Source of the DNA: Hepsetus odoe | Taxonomy: Eukaryota > Chordata > Actinopteri > Characiformes > Hepsetidae | DNA: 64,000 nucleotides | Assembly (NCBI GenBank): GCA_017165825.1 | Contig: CM029370.1 | Coordinates: 29,429,416 to 29,493,415 of the forward strand | Reading direction: 5' to 3' | In this document: positions 23,080-32,930 of the stretch, piece after piece | Layout: each line of letters begins with the position of its first letter | Numbering within the stretch: the stretch's first letter is position 1 | The notes under the pieces: model-generated | Databases searched by the model: none | What the model saw: the letters and a program-made list of their open reading frames with translations, nothing else | Told to the model about the DNA's origin: nothing | Position numbers and translations under genes: made by a program

Positions 23080-23740
23080 TGTGTTGAGATCTTCTTGAAC
23101 TGCCTTAGAAAGGCCACAGGATGGACCTGTCTGGAGTTGTTGTTTGAATGAAAACACTTCGTAGACGGAGATCACACTTTGGCTAAACAGGAAGTGAACT
23201 AATTCAATTAGGGTGAAGGAACACACTGTGATTTCAGGACAATGATGTGACTTCACTGTGTCATGCAGCCAAAGGGCGTAGTTGGAAACACTGTGTGGTT
23301 CTCCAGGTACGTGATGTTAGTGGACACAAATGGTCCTCTGGATGATTCAGTGAGAATAAACATTTGGCTCGAACCCAATCATTAAATGGAGTTTATTTTG
23401 AGGTTGGGCTGACGTGGTTTACTGAACGCAGGGCTGACCTCACCCGTGTTGTGGTGTTAGTGAGTCAGATTAGCTGAGGCATCTGCCAAGGTTTAGATGG
23501 GGGTTTTCTTCTCCATCTGCCGGCCTCCAGCTCCCGAGTTCACACAGCTTGGGTTTTAGTCGATATTGCTTGCGAATAGATATGAGCTGTGAATTTATAC
23601 GAGCTGCGATTTCACAGATGTCTGAACGCTGAGCGTCATCTTTTATACCCAAGAAGCAGTTCCTTCCTGGCTTCTAAAGAGCTCACCTGACTTTTCAGAT
23701 CTGTGGTGAAACACTTCATTGTCAGAGAAGCTGTTCGTAT
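23080..23740. other. Unique-looking non-coding block
   Basis: 23340-23690 is repeat-free, of balanced composition and lacks transposon motifs. It might be a regulatory element, but nothing in it is diagnostic. Confidence 0.25.
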
Positions 23741-23747
23741 GGGATCT

Positions 23748-23846
23748 TCTTCATCCGTCTCCATTTCTTCCTGCCCTCTGCATCTTCCTCCTTCAAACCG
23801 ACCTCTCGCATGTCCTCTCTCACCACATCCATAAACCTCTTCTTTG

Positions 23847-23850
<4 letters not shown>
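23748..23850 (-). mobile_element. RTE-like LINE 3' fragment abutting a CA repeat
   Basis: CCGTCTCCATTTCTTCCTGC through CACATCCATAAACCTCTTCT is RTE 3' coding sequence in reverse. It is cut off by the CA microsatellite. Confidence 0.75.

Positions 23851-23922
<72 letters not shown>
23850..23922. repeat. CA microsatellite
   Basis: Nearly pure ACAC run of about 70 bases. Confidence 0.92.
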
Positions 23923-23924
<2 letters not shown>

Positions 23925-24305
23925 TAAAGTGTTACATTCCAAAATAACACCGTGTGACCCATATTCTTGAACACAGGGTGCTTCTTCTTCTTCTTCTTCT
24001 TTTGGCTGCTCCCGTTTAGGTAGCGATCAAACGTCTCCATGTCTTCCAATCCTCTGCATCTTCCACCTTCAAACCAACCACCTGCCTCTCTCACCACGTC
24101 CATAAACCTCCTCTTTGGTCTTCCTCTTCTCCTCTTTCTTGGCAGCTCCATCTTCAACATCCTCCTGCCGATATAATCCTCATCTCTCTGCACATGTCCA
24201 AACCATCGAAACCTTGCTTCTCTGACTTTGTCTCCAAAACATCTAACCTGAGCTGTCCCTCTAATATACTCATTTCTAATCCTGTCCATTCTCTTCACTC
24301 CCATC
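23920..24305 (-). mobile_element. RTE-like LINE 3' end with flank shared with 18899
   Basis: The flank AAGTGTTACATTCCAAAATA and the CTT tail at about 23982, then the minus-strand peptide RIRNEYIRGTAQVRCF, RWFGHVQRDEDYIGRRMLKM, RFMDVVREAG. The AAACGTCTCCATGTCTTC variant is shared only with the copy at 18899-19195. Confidence 0.82.
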
Positions 24306-24600
24306 TAAAATAATTAATGGTAGTTATGGAATAATCCACAGAGTATGCTGAATTATTCATCCTGTATATTCATTCATAGTATGTGATGAATCAGTTATAG
24401 TAGATGGTGAATAATTCATGATGGACACTGGAAAGTATAGTAGATATAATTAATGGGAGATACTGAATAATTTATAGTAGTGCCTGAGAAATTCATAGTG
24501 GATAATCCTTAAGACAACCAACTGCATAACAAGTCTGTGGTTAAAAGTGTGTGTGTGTGTGTGTGTGGAAAGGAGAAACAGACAGTGACCAGTGAAGTGT
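24305..24600. repeat. Degenerate short tandem sequence and GT repeat
   Basis: Irregular, roughly 30-base repeats of GAATAATTCATAGTAGAT type up to about 24505, then a GT run at about 24545-24568. Confidence 0.5.
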
Positions 24601-24639
24601 AGTTAACCTCTCAGCAGCTTTTTGCCCCTGTGCCACATG

Positions 24640-24960
24640 ACCTGGCAGCCCACACTCGTTTATTAATCTCTTTTCCAGCATGTGTGACCTCCTCTTCTCT
24701 CCGGCCCTCTGCGTCACAGCTCTTCTCTTCTGCCGGCTGTGGACGAATAGGCTTACGGAGCATCGCTATAGCAACCGTGAGCCACTTCAGCAGATAGAGG
24801 GAGGGAGAGAGGGAGGGAGATGTGAATTAGTCGTCCTACCTTAAGACATCTAAGCTACAGGCTCTAAAGCCTCTGGGCCTCTGGAGGGAGGGGGAGGGAA
24901 CACAGAGAGAAAGAGAGAGAGGGAGGAATGAAGTGAAGGAAAGAAGAGGAGAGAAGAGGA
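24640..24960 (+). promoter_or_regulatory. rd3: Probable rd3 promoter region
   Basis: It lies directly upstream of the likely first exon. It contains TTAATC (24663), the core of a CRX-type homeodomain site, and CATCGCTATAGCAACC (24761-24776), which resembles an RFX X-box palindrome. No TATA box is evident. Assignment is by position and motif only. Confidence 0.35.
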
Positions 24961-25055
24961 CGCAATGTAAACAAGGACTGAAGCTGGACTGGACGTTAGA
25001 ACTATTAAAAGCAGGACAGTTTAGTTTTATTGAGAAGCAGCTTGAAGTGAAGCAG
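24961..25055 (+). other. rd3: Probable rd3 5' untranslated first exon (start approximate)
   Basis: The segment ends in GAAGTGAAGCAG followed by GTATGT, a strong splice donor at 25055/25056. The matching acceptor TTCTGTTTCTCTAG lies 19 bases before the rd3 start codon. The left edge is a guess, since no transcription start is visible. Confidence 0.45.
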
Positions 25056-25421
25056 GTATGTTTGGGGTTCATTTACTTTACCATTCTAATTCATTGATCA
25101 TTCAAATAATAACATTATTCAAAGCTTGTTCAGCAGAACAGAGTGTGATGATCAGTTTCAGAAGAACTGGATTTGATTGATTTGCAATTTTTACACTCTT
25201 GTTTAAAAGGCCCTGATATAATCAACTCCTCACAGATTTTGGGGTTGATTGGACGCTATTGGCTTTTATTTGGGACGCGGTTCATTTAATTTGAACTTGT
25301 GAGGTCAGAGAGGATCAGGGTCCAGATATTTGACATCCACGTGTTGACTATAGACTTAAAAACTAACTTTACATTCCTGGGGTGTCTTATGGACATGAAA
25401 ACACTTCGGTTCATTTCATCT

Positions 25422-25437
25422 AAGTGTGCGTCCTCTA

Positions 25438-25468
<31 letters not shown>

Positions 25469-25633
25469 AAAGACAAAGGCATTAATGGAAATGTCTAAAT
25501 GATCACCAGACTAGAGACTCCCTGCAATACAGCCAACCTGACTTCCAGAAATCAGTTACTTTAGCACACTCACATCTACCATAGCCTGTCCCAAAATCAA
25601 GTGTGCATCCTCTAGTGTGCGTGTGTGTGTGAG
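25422..25633 (+). repeat. Copy of the rd3 3' end inside rd3 intron 1
   Basis: 25473-25600 matches 31843-31970 with two mismatches in 128 bases. It covers the last seven rd3 codons, the stop codon and about 100 bases of 3' UTR. The copy is bracketed by a direct repeat (AAGTGTGC, one variable base, TCCTCTAGTGTGCG at 25422 and 25599), which looks like a target duplication around a templated insertion. Confidence 0.9.
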
Positions 25634-25639
25634 ATTATT

Positions 25640-25710
25640 TAGCAACAACAACAACAACAACGACTACAACAATGACAACAACAACATATAAATAAATAAA
25701 TAAATAACAA
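25640..25710. repeat. CAA and AAAT simple repeats
   Basis: Short AAC trinucleotide and AAAT tetranucleotide runs in rd3 intron 1. Confidence 0.8.
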
Positions 25711-25954
25711 TATATTACCATGACACAAAGTGTTTTTATAAAAGTGCTTCAGCGCATTTTTACTGTAGATAAAGATATCAGATGTATTAGTGAATATTTT
25801 CGCTGACTCAGGCTGTTGGTGCTGAAACGTAGTGACCTGTTTCTAACAACAAAGGAAAACTAACTAATTCAACTATGTTCTATTTAATTAACCACACCCC
25901 CAAAAAACCCAAACAAACCAAAAAACTTGATGCCTCATGAGCAAAAAAAAAAAA

Positions 25955-26005
25955 AAGTGATCCGAGGTTAGACCCTTGAGGAACACCACTGCGAGTATAA
26001 ATTTT
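25955..26005 (-). mobile_element. LINE reverse-transcriptase fossil
   Basis: The minus strand encodes SGVPQGSNLGS, the classic GVPQGS motif of non-LTR reverse transcriptases. Nothing else of the element remains readable. Confidence 0.5.
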
Positions 26006-26029
26006 TCCAAAATAATAATAATCCTTTAT

Positions 26030-26240
26030 TTATAATCCCACAAATGGGAAATTCATCCTCTGCATTTCACCCATACACACACGTGCAGCAGTGGGCAGCT
26101 ATTGAAAGCGCCCGGGGAGCAGTGATGGGGACAGTACCTTGCTCAAGGATACTTCAGGGCAACCCACTGGCGAGGGAATGGAACCCATAATCTTCCGATC
26201 CAGGGGCAACTCCCTAACCACTAGGACACTGCTGCCCAGA
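26030..26240 (-). mobile_element. tRNA-derived SINE (family 1)
   Basis: CACACGTGCAGCAGTGGGCA, AGTACCTTGCTCAAGGATAC, then a decayed reversed B box and CCACTAGGACACTGCTGCCC. Confidence 0.85.
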
Positions 26241-26699
26241 AAGTCCCCAAAACACAATTGTCAGTAGCCTGAATTGTTATATTTACATGGCTTTTACAGA
26301 GTTCAGTATTTTTCAGAAAACGACCACAATTACCAGCTCTTCCATTTGCTCTGAAGAACCGGCCGGAGCTCATCTCTGCAAATTGGCAAGAAAACTGACT
26401 TTTTTTTTGTTGCTTGTACCACTGATTTGATCTCAATCCTGCCAGGTGACCCTTCATGAAAGACTTAAATGTGAAACGTGTGTTTCAGTTTGTGAGAGCT
26501 AGCCGAACCTTTTACACAAACTTGAAAAAAACATCTTTTTAGTGATATTTAATTTAACATCCTGGTCCCGCACATCCTGGTGAGGCTAAGCGGCTAATAT
26601 GATGGATGGGTAGATGGATGGATGGATTATATAATGGATGTGTTTCCATTCAAACCTGAATGCTTTGCTTTCCTGATACAAATCCACTAGTCGTGACCA

Positions 26700-26870
26700 A
26701 ACACTACACCGTTTATGTACATGTAGATATTCAGCCATTCTTCCTTGAAATATTTAAATGAATAAAAAAACCATTTGTATGTGAGTAACAGCTTAATGTA
26801 AAGAAAATAAAGGGTCCCGGAATAGACCCTTGAGGTACACCATAGTGAGTCCATTATTTCTAGTTGCAGT
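26700..26870 (-). mobile_element. LINE reverse-transcriptase fossil
   Basis: The minus strand encodes YGVPQGSIPGPFIF, a second GVPQGS-type motif about 850 bp from the first. It is followed by a decayed frame. The two may be parts of one old element. Confidence 0.55.
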
Positions 26871-26882
26871 GTATATATGTGG

Positions 26883-27165
26883 GTAGCACTGTCACTTCAC
26901 AGTGAGAAGGCTCTGGGATCGATTCCCAGTTGGGACGATCTGGGAGTGGACATGTTCTCCCCGTGTGTGTTTCCTCCGGGAGCTCCGGTTTTATCCCACC
27001 ATCCAAAGATACGTCAGGTGGACTGGAGACGCTAAAAGGTGTGAGCGTGTTTGTGTGTCTGTCCTGTGATGAACTGGTGGCCTGTCCAAGTTGTGTCCCC
27101 GCCTTTCGCGCTGTGAGAGCTAAGATAGACTCCAGATCCGTCTGCGTCCTTAATCAGGACAAGCA
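26883..27165 (+). mobile_element. L2-tail-type interspersed repeat
   Basis: GTAGCACTGTCACTTCACAG, GGGATCGATTCCCAGTTGGG, GTTTCCTCCGGGAGCTCCGG, TGGACTGGAGACGCTAAA and the end GCTAAGATAGACTCCAG. This is the long form of the repeat also seen at 32265, 38410, 42040, 51120 and 55070. Confidence 0.8.
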
Positions 27166-27301
27166 GCTCATATTTATATACAACCTGGCAGTCAGGCCCT
27201 ACTGACTGCCAGACTGAGGTTACTGACTTTTGCTGAAGCTGTTTCTAAAGCAACAGCCGAGTTATGTTGTTCTGTTTCTCTAGTAGTGAATAAACTGGAC
27301 C

Positions 27302-27588
27302 ATGTCGTGGTTTATTTGGAGCGAGCCCCAGTACCGGAGACCCAGACGGGACCCTTCAGAGGTAGTGACGGACACACTGATGCTGGAGCTGAGCTGGCAG
27401 CTGAAAGAGGCACAGCGGCAGCAACGTGAGCGGGACAACCAGTACCGCAGGTTACACACCGGTGTGGACTACAGCTGGCTCATGAGCGCCCCCCGCAGCA
27501 CCTTTGACATCAGCCAGGCAGAGCGACTGAGTCTGGAAGAACTCTGCAGCAAAGTACAGCCTTCATACTGTGGTGCAGTTATACTGAG
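27302..27588 (+). CDS. rd3: RD3 (retinal degeneration 3), coding exon 1
   Basis: Encodes residues 1-95 and two bases of codon 96. In the family, RD3 binds photoreceptor guanylyl cyclases, keeps them inactive in the inner segment and supports their delivery to the outer segment; loss in humans causes Leber congenital amaurosis type 12. Recognisable family blocks are TLMLELSWQLKEAQRQQRER (residues 25-44), TGVDYSWLMSAPRST (53-67) and QPSYCGAVILR (86-96). The start ATG follows an acceptor (TTCTCTAG at 27283) by 18 bases, which suits a short leader, and the donor is CTGAG/GTAACA. The blocks match RD3 rather than the paralogue RD3L, whose core differs. The complete protein is 217 residues, compared with 195 in human. 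Confidence 0.95.
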
Positions 27589-27659
27589 GTAACACACACA
27601 CTAACACAGAGTGTTTACGGTATATATCAAACAGTAATGGTTCGATGACTGGGTCAGAA

Positions 27660-27987
27660 TGTCTCAAAAATGGCAGAGCTACTGGTATTGGTCCCGCATA
27701 TGGTCCCACAGAGCAGCTGCTGCAGCACTGCTGAGGTAGATCTGGTTTTGATAGAAAGTTGTAGCTCCAGACCGGTCAGAGAGCCCATGCTGAACCTTAT
27801 CTGCCACCGAAGGTTCCTACTATGGCATCAGAACCGGACCATGGAGGGAGGGAAGAAGGTGAGCAGGTCTGATGAATCACCTTCTCTTTTCATGTGGACA
27901 ACCAGGTGTGTGTGTCCTCGTCCGGGGAAGAGACTTCACCAGGATGCACCATGGGAAGCTGGTGGAGGCCATGTGATGCTCTGCTAG
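27660..27987 (+). mobile_element. Tc1/mariner transposase fragment in rd3 intron
   Basis: The plus-strand frame contains HQNRTMEGGKKVSRSDES, with the SDES block that carries a catalytic Asp in Tc1-type transposases. It then drifts through HQDAPWEAGGGHVMLC, the downstream block. It lacks the helix-turn-helix and C-terminus and is frame-damaged, so it is a fossil. Confidence 0.75.
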
Positions 27988-27999
27988 GAACCTTAGGGC

Positions 28000-28240
28000 C
28001 TAGTGGTTAGGGAGTTAGGGGAAAATTGTGGGTTCGATTCCCTCACAAGAAGGTTGCCCTGAGGTACCCTTGAGCAAGGTACCGTCCCCGCCACTGCTCC
28101 CCGGGCGCTTTCAATAGCTGCCCACTGCTGCATGGTGTTTGAGTGCATGCAGAGGTCCAATTCCATTGTGGTTCACGTGTGCTGTGCTGTGACCTCGCAA
28201 TGGCAAGGGTTGTCACTTTCACTTTTCACGTTCATTGACA
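28000..28240 (+). mobile_element. tRNA-derived SINE (family 1)
   Basis: GGGCCTAGTGGTTAGGGAG (A-box region), GGGTTCGATTCCC (intact B box), GTACCCTTGAGCAAGGTACC, and the tail TTGTCACTTTCACTTTTCAC. Confidence 0.9.
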
Positions 28241-28309
28241 CCTAATCAATACATGGAAGTGACTTCCCTTGAAAAACGCAGCACAACACAATGAAATTCA
28301 ACCTCTTCG

Positions 28310-28400
28310 TTATTGACACCTCCAGCTCCGCCTCCTGTCTTTTTGTCAGTGCCAGGGTAACATAGCTGGTCTCTCTTCCATCCTATAAACCTTCCCTTCC
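28310..28400 (-). mobile_element. RTE-like LINE scrap
   Basis: ACACCTCCAGCTCCGCCTCC and AACATAGCTGGTCTCTCTTC correspond to 33600-33680 of the longest RTE-like copy. Confidence 0.6.
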
Positions 28401-28539
28401 AAGGAATTTATGCTCTCTATTCTTCCCTATTTATGTTCCTTAAAGGTGCTGAAGGTGAACCCTTGATGAGACCACCCTGGTGCCAGTTTAGTATCTTATT
28501 TCTAGCTTTGGGGCCACAACAGAGCTCAAAATATTTCTC

Positions 28540-29170
28540 TGACAGTATATTTTATTGTCAGCAGTCAGGATATGAAGAGAATTGAATGTCTTCTGATGTA
28601 TTTGTGTCCTTGGACACCACCTTTATCCCCAGTAATGAACACAAATCCCAAGGCTGGGAACTACCACTGGGAGGAAACAGCTTTAAATGAATAGTCAAGA
28701 CCCATTTATCTCCTCAGACAGGACAGCTTTATTATTGGGAACCTCTCATTTCTCATGGCGTCTCACTCTCCAAACATCCACCAGGGCATTTTTCATTAGT
28801 TTTCCTGCAGTTCTTCTGTGATCAAAGAGGAAAATGTCCCAAAGGGCATCTGGGCACCTTTAGACGTGAGGTCTACATTTTTACGCTCTGTTAATTACAC
28901 ATCTCGCAGAGTCTTATGAAGGATGTGCATCAGTTTCACTCCCTAATGGCTCATTATTTGGAAAGGACAGCCATTGTGGCAGCTGCAATAAATATCAGCC
29001 AGTGATTTTATAGCCTGGCCTTTCTTACTGAAGAGATATGCTGTTATTATGGGACTGTCCTGGAGGCAATATCTCTGATCCTGCCTCTTAAATGAACATC
29101 AGCAAATAGTCTTCGTGTAGTGAATTTCAATGGACGTCAGGCTTTCATATGAAACGAAAGGATATTAAAA
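28540..29170. other. Unique block in rd3 intron 2, enhancer-like
   Basis: About 630 bases without repeat motifs, AT-moderate and dense in short homeodomain-like words (TCATTAGTT, GTTAATTAC). It contrasts with the transposon-rich surroundings. A conserved non-coding element is possible. No alignment was available. Confidence 0.3.
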
Positions 29171-29289
29171 TTTTTGTTCTGTCTATTTGTGGCAGTTTGG
29201 TAAAGACATGCTTCAGAAAAGAAGCTTATATTTAAAGAAAATGATCGTCTTTAAATTGCAATTCAAAATTTGATTTTTTTAATAAAAAT

Positions 29290-29515
29290 CTAGTGGTCTA
29301 GTGTTTACAGATTAGGCCCCGGGATCGGAAGGTCATGGGTTCGAATCTCAGACCAGTAGGTTACCCTAAGGTACTCTTGATCAAGGTATCGTCCACATCA
29401 CTGCTCCCTGGGTGCTGGATATGTCTGCCACCGCTGGGCGATGCGTGTGTGTGTTAAGTACGGAGGATGTGTTTGGTTGTGTGCTTTTCACAATGACTAA
29501 TAGTCACTTTCACTT
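29290..29515 (+). mobile_element. tRNA-derived SINE (family 1)
   Basis: GTGGTCTAGTGTTTACAG, GGGTTCGAATCTCAGACCAG, TGCTCCCTGGGTGCTGGATA, ending in AATAGTCACTTTCACTTG. Confidence 0.88.
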
Positions 29516-29859
29516 GCACGTACACTGCCTCATACTGCAAAAAACACTCTAATAAGGTGTCTTATATCGATCAAGAGCTGCTTTAACGCAGAATCTCATC
29601 AGGACATTAGTTCGGATGAGCTTGATCTCACAAATGGGGCTGTTCTATCAATCAAACTGTTTCAGCTCCACATTCAGAAACAAAAGTCTTCTAAACTCAT
29701 CACATCTGACACCTTCATTCTCTGTCCAGGTTAAGGACTGTTGTCTTTAAGGCTGAGATGGAAACACTAGCTCACACATTATTCTCACAAATGGATTTTT
29801 TTATCGCTCTTCATACCTGTCGAAGTAAATTGGCCTGCTGGCTGACCATAGCTGGACTC

Positions 29860-30190
29860 ATGTCTCTAATCCTTCTGCTAGATCCGTTCTAAAAATCTCA
29901 TTATCACTTACAAAACCCTGCACGCTCAGACTCCCCAGTACATTACAGACCTCCTCCACCGTTCCACCACCAGACAAGCCTTGAGCTCCAGCAAGCAAGG
30001 CGTTCTCTCTGTCCCTCTGAAGACATGTGCGGATCTTGCTTTTCAAACAGTAGCTCTCAAACCGTGGAACAGTCTTTTGAGTAGTTTCTGCCAGTGTACT
30101 TTTTTTATATTTACTAATATTTTTCTCTGTTAGGATTCTATTTATTTTAATTATAATCTTTTTATACATTTTAAAGTGAAACGCGATTTA
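29860..30190 (+). mobile_element. LINE 3'-terminal coding fragment
   Basis: A plus-strand reading with frame slips gives YKTLHAQTPQYITDLLH, LSSSKQGVLSVPLKT and DLAFQTVALKPWNSL. This is the C-terminal pattern common to many vertebrate non-LTR elements (Leu-Leu, then Arg/Lys-Ala-Phe, Pro-x-x-Trp-Asn). It is decayed. Confidence 0.65.
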
Positions 30191-30197
30191 TAAACTT

Positions 30198-30440
30198 GGG
30201 GCAGCGGTGGTCTAGTGTTCAGGGGACTATGGGCACCAGGAATGGAAGGACACGTGTTCGAATCCCAGACCAGTAGTTTGCCCTTAGATACCCTTGATCA
30301 AGGTACCGCCCCCATCACTGCTCCCCGGGTGCTAGATATGTCTGCCCCCTGCTGGATGGTGTGTGTGTGAAATACAGAGGATGTTTGACTGTGGTTCAAT
30401 GTGTGTTCACAATGACATAGTCACTTTCACTTCATTCTCT
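30198..30440 (+). mobile_element. tRNA-derived SINE (family 1)
   Basis: GGGGCAGCGGTGGTCTAGTG, GTGTTCGAATCCCAGACCAG, TGCTCCCCGGGTGCTAGATA, CTGCCCCCTGCTGGATGGTG, ending in ATAGTCACTTTCACTT. One of the best-preserved copies. Confidence 0.92.
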
Positions 30441-31345
30441 TTTTAACACATCATTACAGTGAAGATGATCTGTTATCATTTCTTCATAAGGAAAGATCTT
30501 TAAAAGGAACTTCTTCAAAGCCTATATATATATATATATATATCACACGCAAGCTTTTTAAATGTTTTTTTGAAAGATCTTTCCTAATGAGCACCAGATG
30601 ATTAAGATGGTGACCTATTTTAAGGCATCCTAAGAACTCCTTGGCCTCTGGAGAGCGGAATAAGTGGCTTTAGAAGGCTTGAGACTCGCCACACGGTGCA
30701 GGAGCGAGGAGCGAGGTGCTGGAGCGCTGCTCGGAAACTCAAAAACCAATCAAATGAAGGAAAGCTAACATGAGATGAAACATTCAGAGCAACAAATGAA
30801 GGAAAATATATCTGAAACATGAGCACCTACAAGCTGCTTTGACTGCATGTTGTTCGGGAATGTTATTTAATGTTGTAAGAATTCCGGTTTATGTGTATCA
30901 TGGACTCCGCAACAGATCTGCGACATGTGATCATTATGGTTAAACAAAAGGTCTGTCTCAGTGAGGAAGCCAGTGGAGGAAGACAACTGTATGCTCCTTC
31001 CAAGCTGAGCTCTGATACATGGTACAGTTTAAAGATTCAGTGTTACAGCGACTCTATATTACAGGATTTTTAGATTTTTGGTTCATTTTTGATCATATAA
31101 AAAAAAAATGTAATACTAAGTGAGGTTTGTTATAGAGATAAAAATTTCCCAGCTTGGAGTGATGGAGCTCAATTCAGAACCGTCTCGTGGCTGTATGGAA
31201 TCAAATCCTCACAACAAACTTCTGACATCTAATCTTCTCAGAGCAGTAGAGGTGCTTTCTGCACCAAGGATGGACAAACTCCCCTTTTAGTGTTTATATT
31301 TTAGAAGAAATGTTTAGTCTTCATCTTCTTCATTGTCTTCTTTCA
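30440..31345. other. rd3 intron 2, unique sequence
   Basis: Contains a TA run at 30523-30543 and otherwise unremarkable sequence. No additional exon is recognised. Confidence 0.4.
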
Positions 31346-31349
31346 GCTG

Positions 31350-31440
31350 CTCCTATCAGATGATGTGGGTTCAAAACCCAGAGCTGTAGGTTGCCTCAAG
31401 GTACCATCCCCATCACTGCTCCCTGGGTTCAGAACCCTTT
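31350..31440 (+). mobile_element. SINE fragment (family 1)
   Basis: GTGGGTTCAAAACCCAGAGC, TAGGTTGCCTCAAGGTACCA and CCATCACTGCTCCCTGGGTT, a partial copy just before the rd3 second coding exon. Confidence 0.7.
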
Positions 31441-31501
31441 GGCCAACTGCTTAAACACTAGAGTTTAAAATTTGTTTTAGTGACCTTCTCGTTTCTGGCA
31501 G

Positions 31502-31868
31502 GTTTCGGGAGGTGCTGATGGAGAACGAGCCGGAGGTGCAGGAGGTTTCTGGACTGTTCCGCTCGGTGCTGCTGGAGTCTCTGGAACGCATGCAGGCGGA
31601 GCAGGAGGCCCAGCGTTTATCCCGTCAGTGGAACAACAAGCGCTCCATCAGCACGTCTTTGCTGGGCTTCAGGTCCCGGGTGAGGATCAACCCCTTCGGC
31701 AGCTCCGTGGGTCTGACCTCCAGCGCCTACGGGTCCGAAGAGGGAACCGGAGAGCTGCAGACTGTGTCCCAGGACGTGGAGAAGGGCCTCCAGCACTCCA
31801 CTGAGAGGGTGCAGAGGGTGTGGAGCATGCCTGACTTCAGACACAAAGGCATTAATGGAAATGTCTAA
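31502..31868 (+). CDS. rd3: RD3 (retinal degeneration 3), coding exon 2
   Basis: Encodes residues 96-217. The acceptor TTTCTGGCAG ends at 31501, and the first base completes Arg96 (AG+G), so the two exons join in frame. Family blocks are FREVLMENEPEVQEVSGLFR (97-116), which carries the conserved Phe-Arg-x-x-Leu pattern, the helix LLESLERMQAEQEAQRLSRQ (119-138), and near the C-terminus VQRVWSMPDFR, the conserved Trp-Ser-Met-Pro-(Asp/Glu)-Phe-Arg motif of RD3. The stop codon TAA is at 31866. The segment between the helix and the C-terminal motif carries an insertion relative to human RD3, which explains the longer protein. The exon is intact with no frame break. Its last codons and UTR are also found copied at 25473-25600. 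Confidence 0.95.
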
Positions 31869-32200
31869 AAGATCACCAGACTAGAGACTCCCTGCAATAC
31901 AGCCAACCTGACTTCCAGAAATCAGTTACTTTAGCACACTCACATCTACCATAGCCTGTCCCAAACTCAAGGGTCCAGTTTCTCCTTTTACTCCAAGCCA
32001 TGTGAAGTTTGCGTCTTTATTCCTGGCTCTGGGGCTTCAAGAGTAATGTAGCCAGCATGTAATGAGCACCCAACTGGTGCGAATGGTTTTAACCATATCA
32101 TCATCATCACCTGGTCGAATCAAAGTGATTGGAGGTGTTCAGGGGTCTGGTGTTGATCTGTTATCTGTTTTCTATATATGCTTACATGGTTTCTGACACG
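31869..32200 (+). other. rd3: rd3 3' untranslated region (end not determined)
   Basis: Sequence directly after the stop. No AATAAA was found within about 300 bases, so the transcript end is unknown. The first 102 bases are duplicated in intron 1. Confidence 0.5.
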
Positions 32201-32264
32201 GTATGACACGTGGTTTCAAATTTACAATTGGCACTTTTCAAGGTTCTACCATCAAATTTTCAAT

Positions 32265-32560
32265 TGACCTGTTGGGCCGGGTTGCGGGTGACGCTGTAGT
32301 CTATCCCAGTTCTCACAAAGTGAAAGACAGGGACACCCTGGACAGGTCACCAGTCCATCACAGTGCAGACGAACAGAGAAACACACACACTCACGAGGCA
32401 ATTTAGCGTCTCCAGTCCTGCTGCAGGTCTTTGGACGGTGGGAAGAAACCGGCGCTCCCGGAGGAAACGCACACAGACATGAGGACGACATGTCCACTAC
32501 ACACAGAAAGGACCCAGACTTCTCACTGTGAGGGCACAGCGCTACACGCTGCTCAATCCA
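32265..32560 (-). mobile_element. L2-tail-type interspersed repeat
   Basis: Reverse form: CTGTAGTCTATCCCAGTTCT, CACCCTGGACAGGTCACCAG, TTTAGCGTCTCCAGTCC, GGTGGGAAGAAACCGGCGCT, AGAAAGGACCCAGACT. Confidence 0.8.
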
Positions 32561-32737
32561 GACTCAAAAACATTGAACCCAAAATCCCAAAAACAGCAAG
32601 AGAGAGCACAACTGAGAGAGAGAGAGAGACAGCAGTGGGCCATGTGAGCTGTAGCTCTGTCCACCTTGGTCTCTGTCGTCCAAATGTCTGCAGGGCGGTT
32701 GCCACAGTATCACAGATCACTTTCTGGTCTTTTTTTT

Positions 32738-32930
32738 AAAAAGTGAAAGTGACTATTTGTCACTGTAAACAGCACAAAGTGAACCACAACCAAACACTTC
32801 CTCTGAATTTAACCCGGCAGGGGGCAGCCATATCCAGCACCCGAGGAGCAGTGATGAGGATGGTACCTTACTCAAGGGAACCTCAGGGCAACCTACTGGT
32901 CTGGGAATCGAACCCGCGACACTGGACTGT
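32738..32930 (-). mobile_element. tRNA-derived SINE (family 1)
   Basis: AAAGTGAAAGTGACTATTTG, GGCAGGGGGCAGCCATATCC, GTACCTTACTCAAGGGAACC, GGGAATCGAACCC (reversed B box). Confidence 0.88.

Noticed and set aside
25473..25500. Alternative terminal coding exon of rd3 in intron 1
   Set aside because: It is a copy of the 3' end lacking an upstream acceptor of good quality; treated as an insertion until transcripts show otherwise.
30198..30440. Possible tRNA gene (A box and GGTTCGAATCC B box)
   Set aside because: The promoter boxes belong to a SINE with a characteristic tail repeated about twenty times; no complete cloverleaf was seen.
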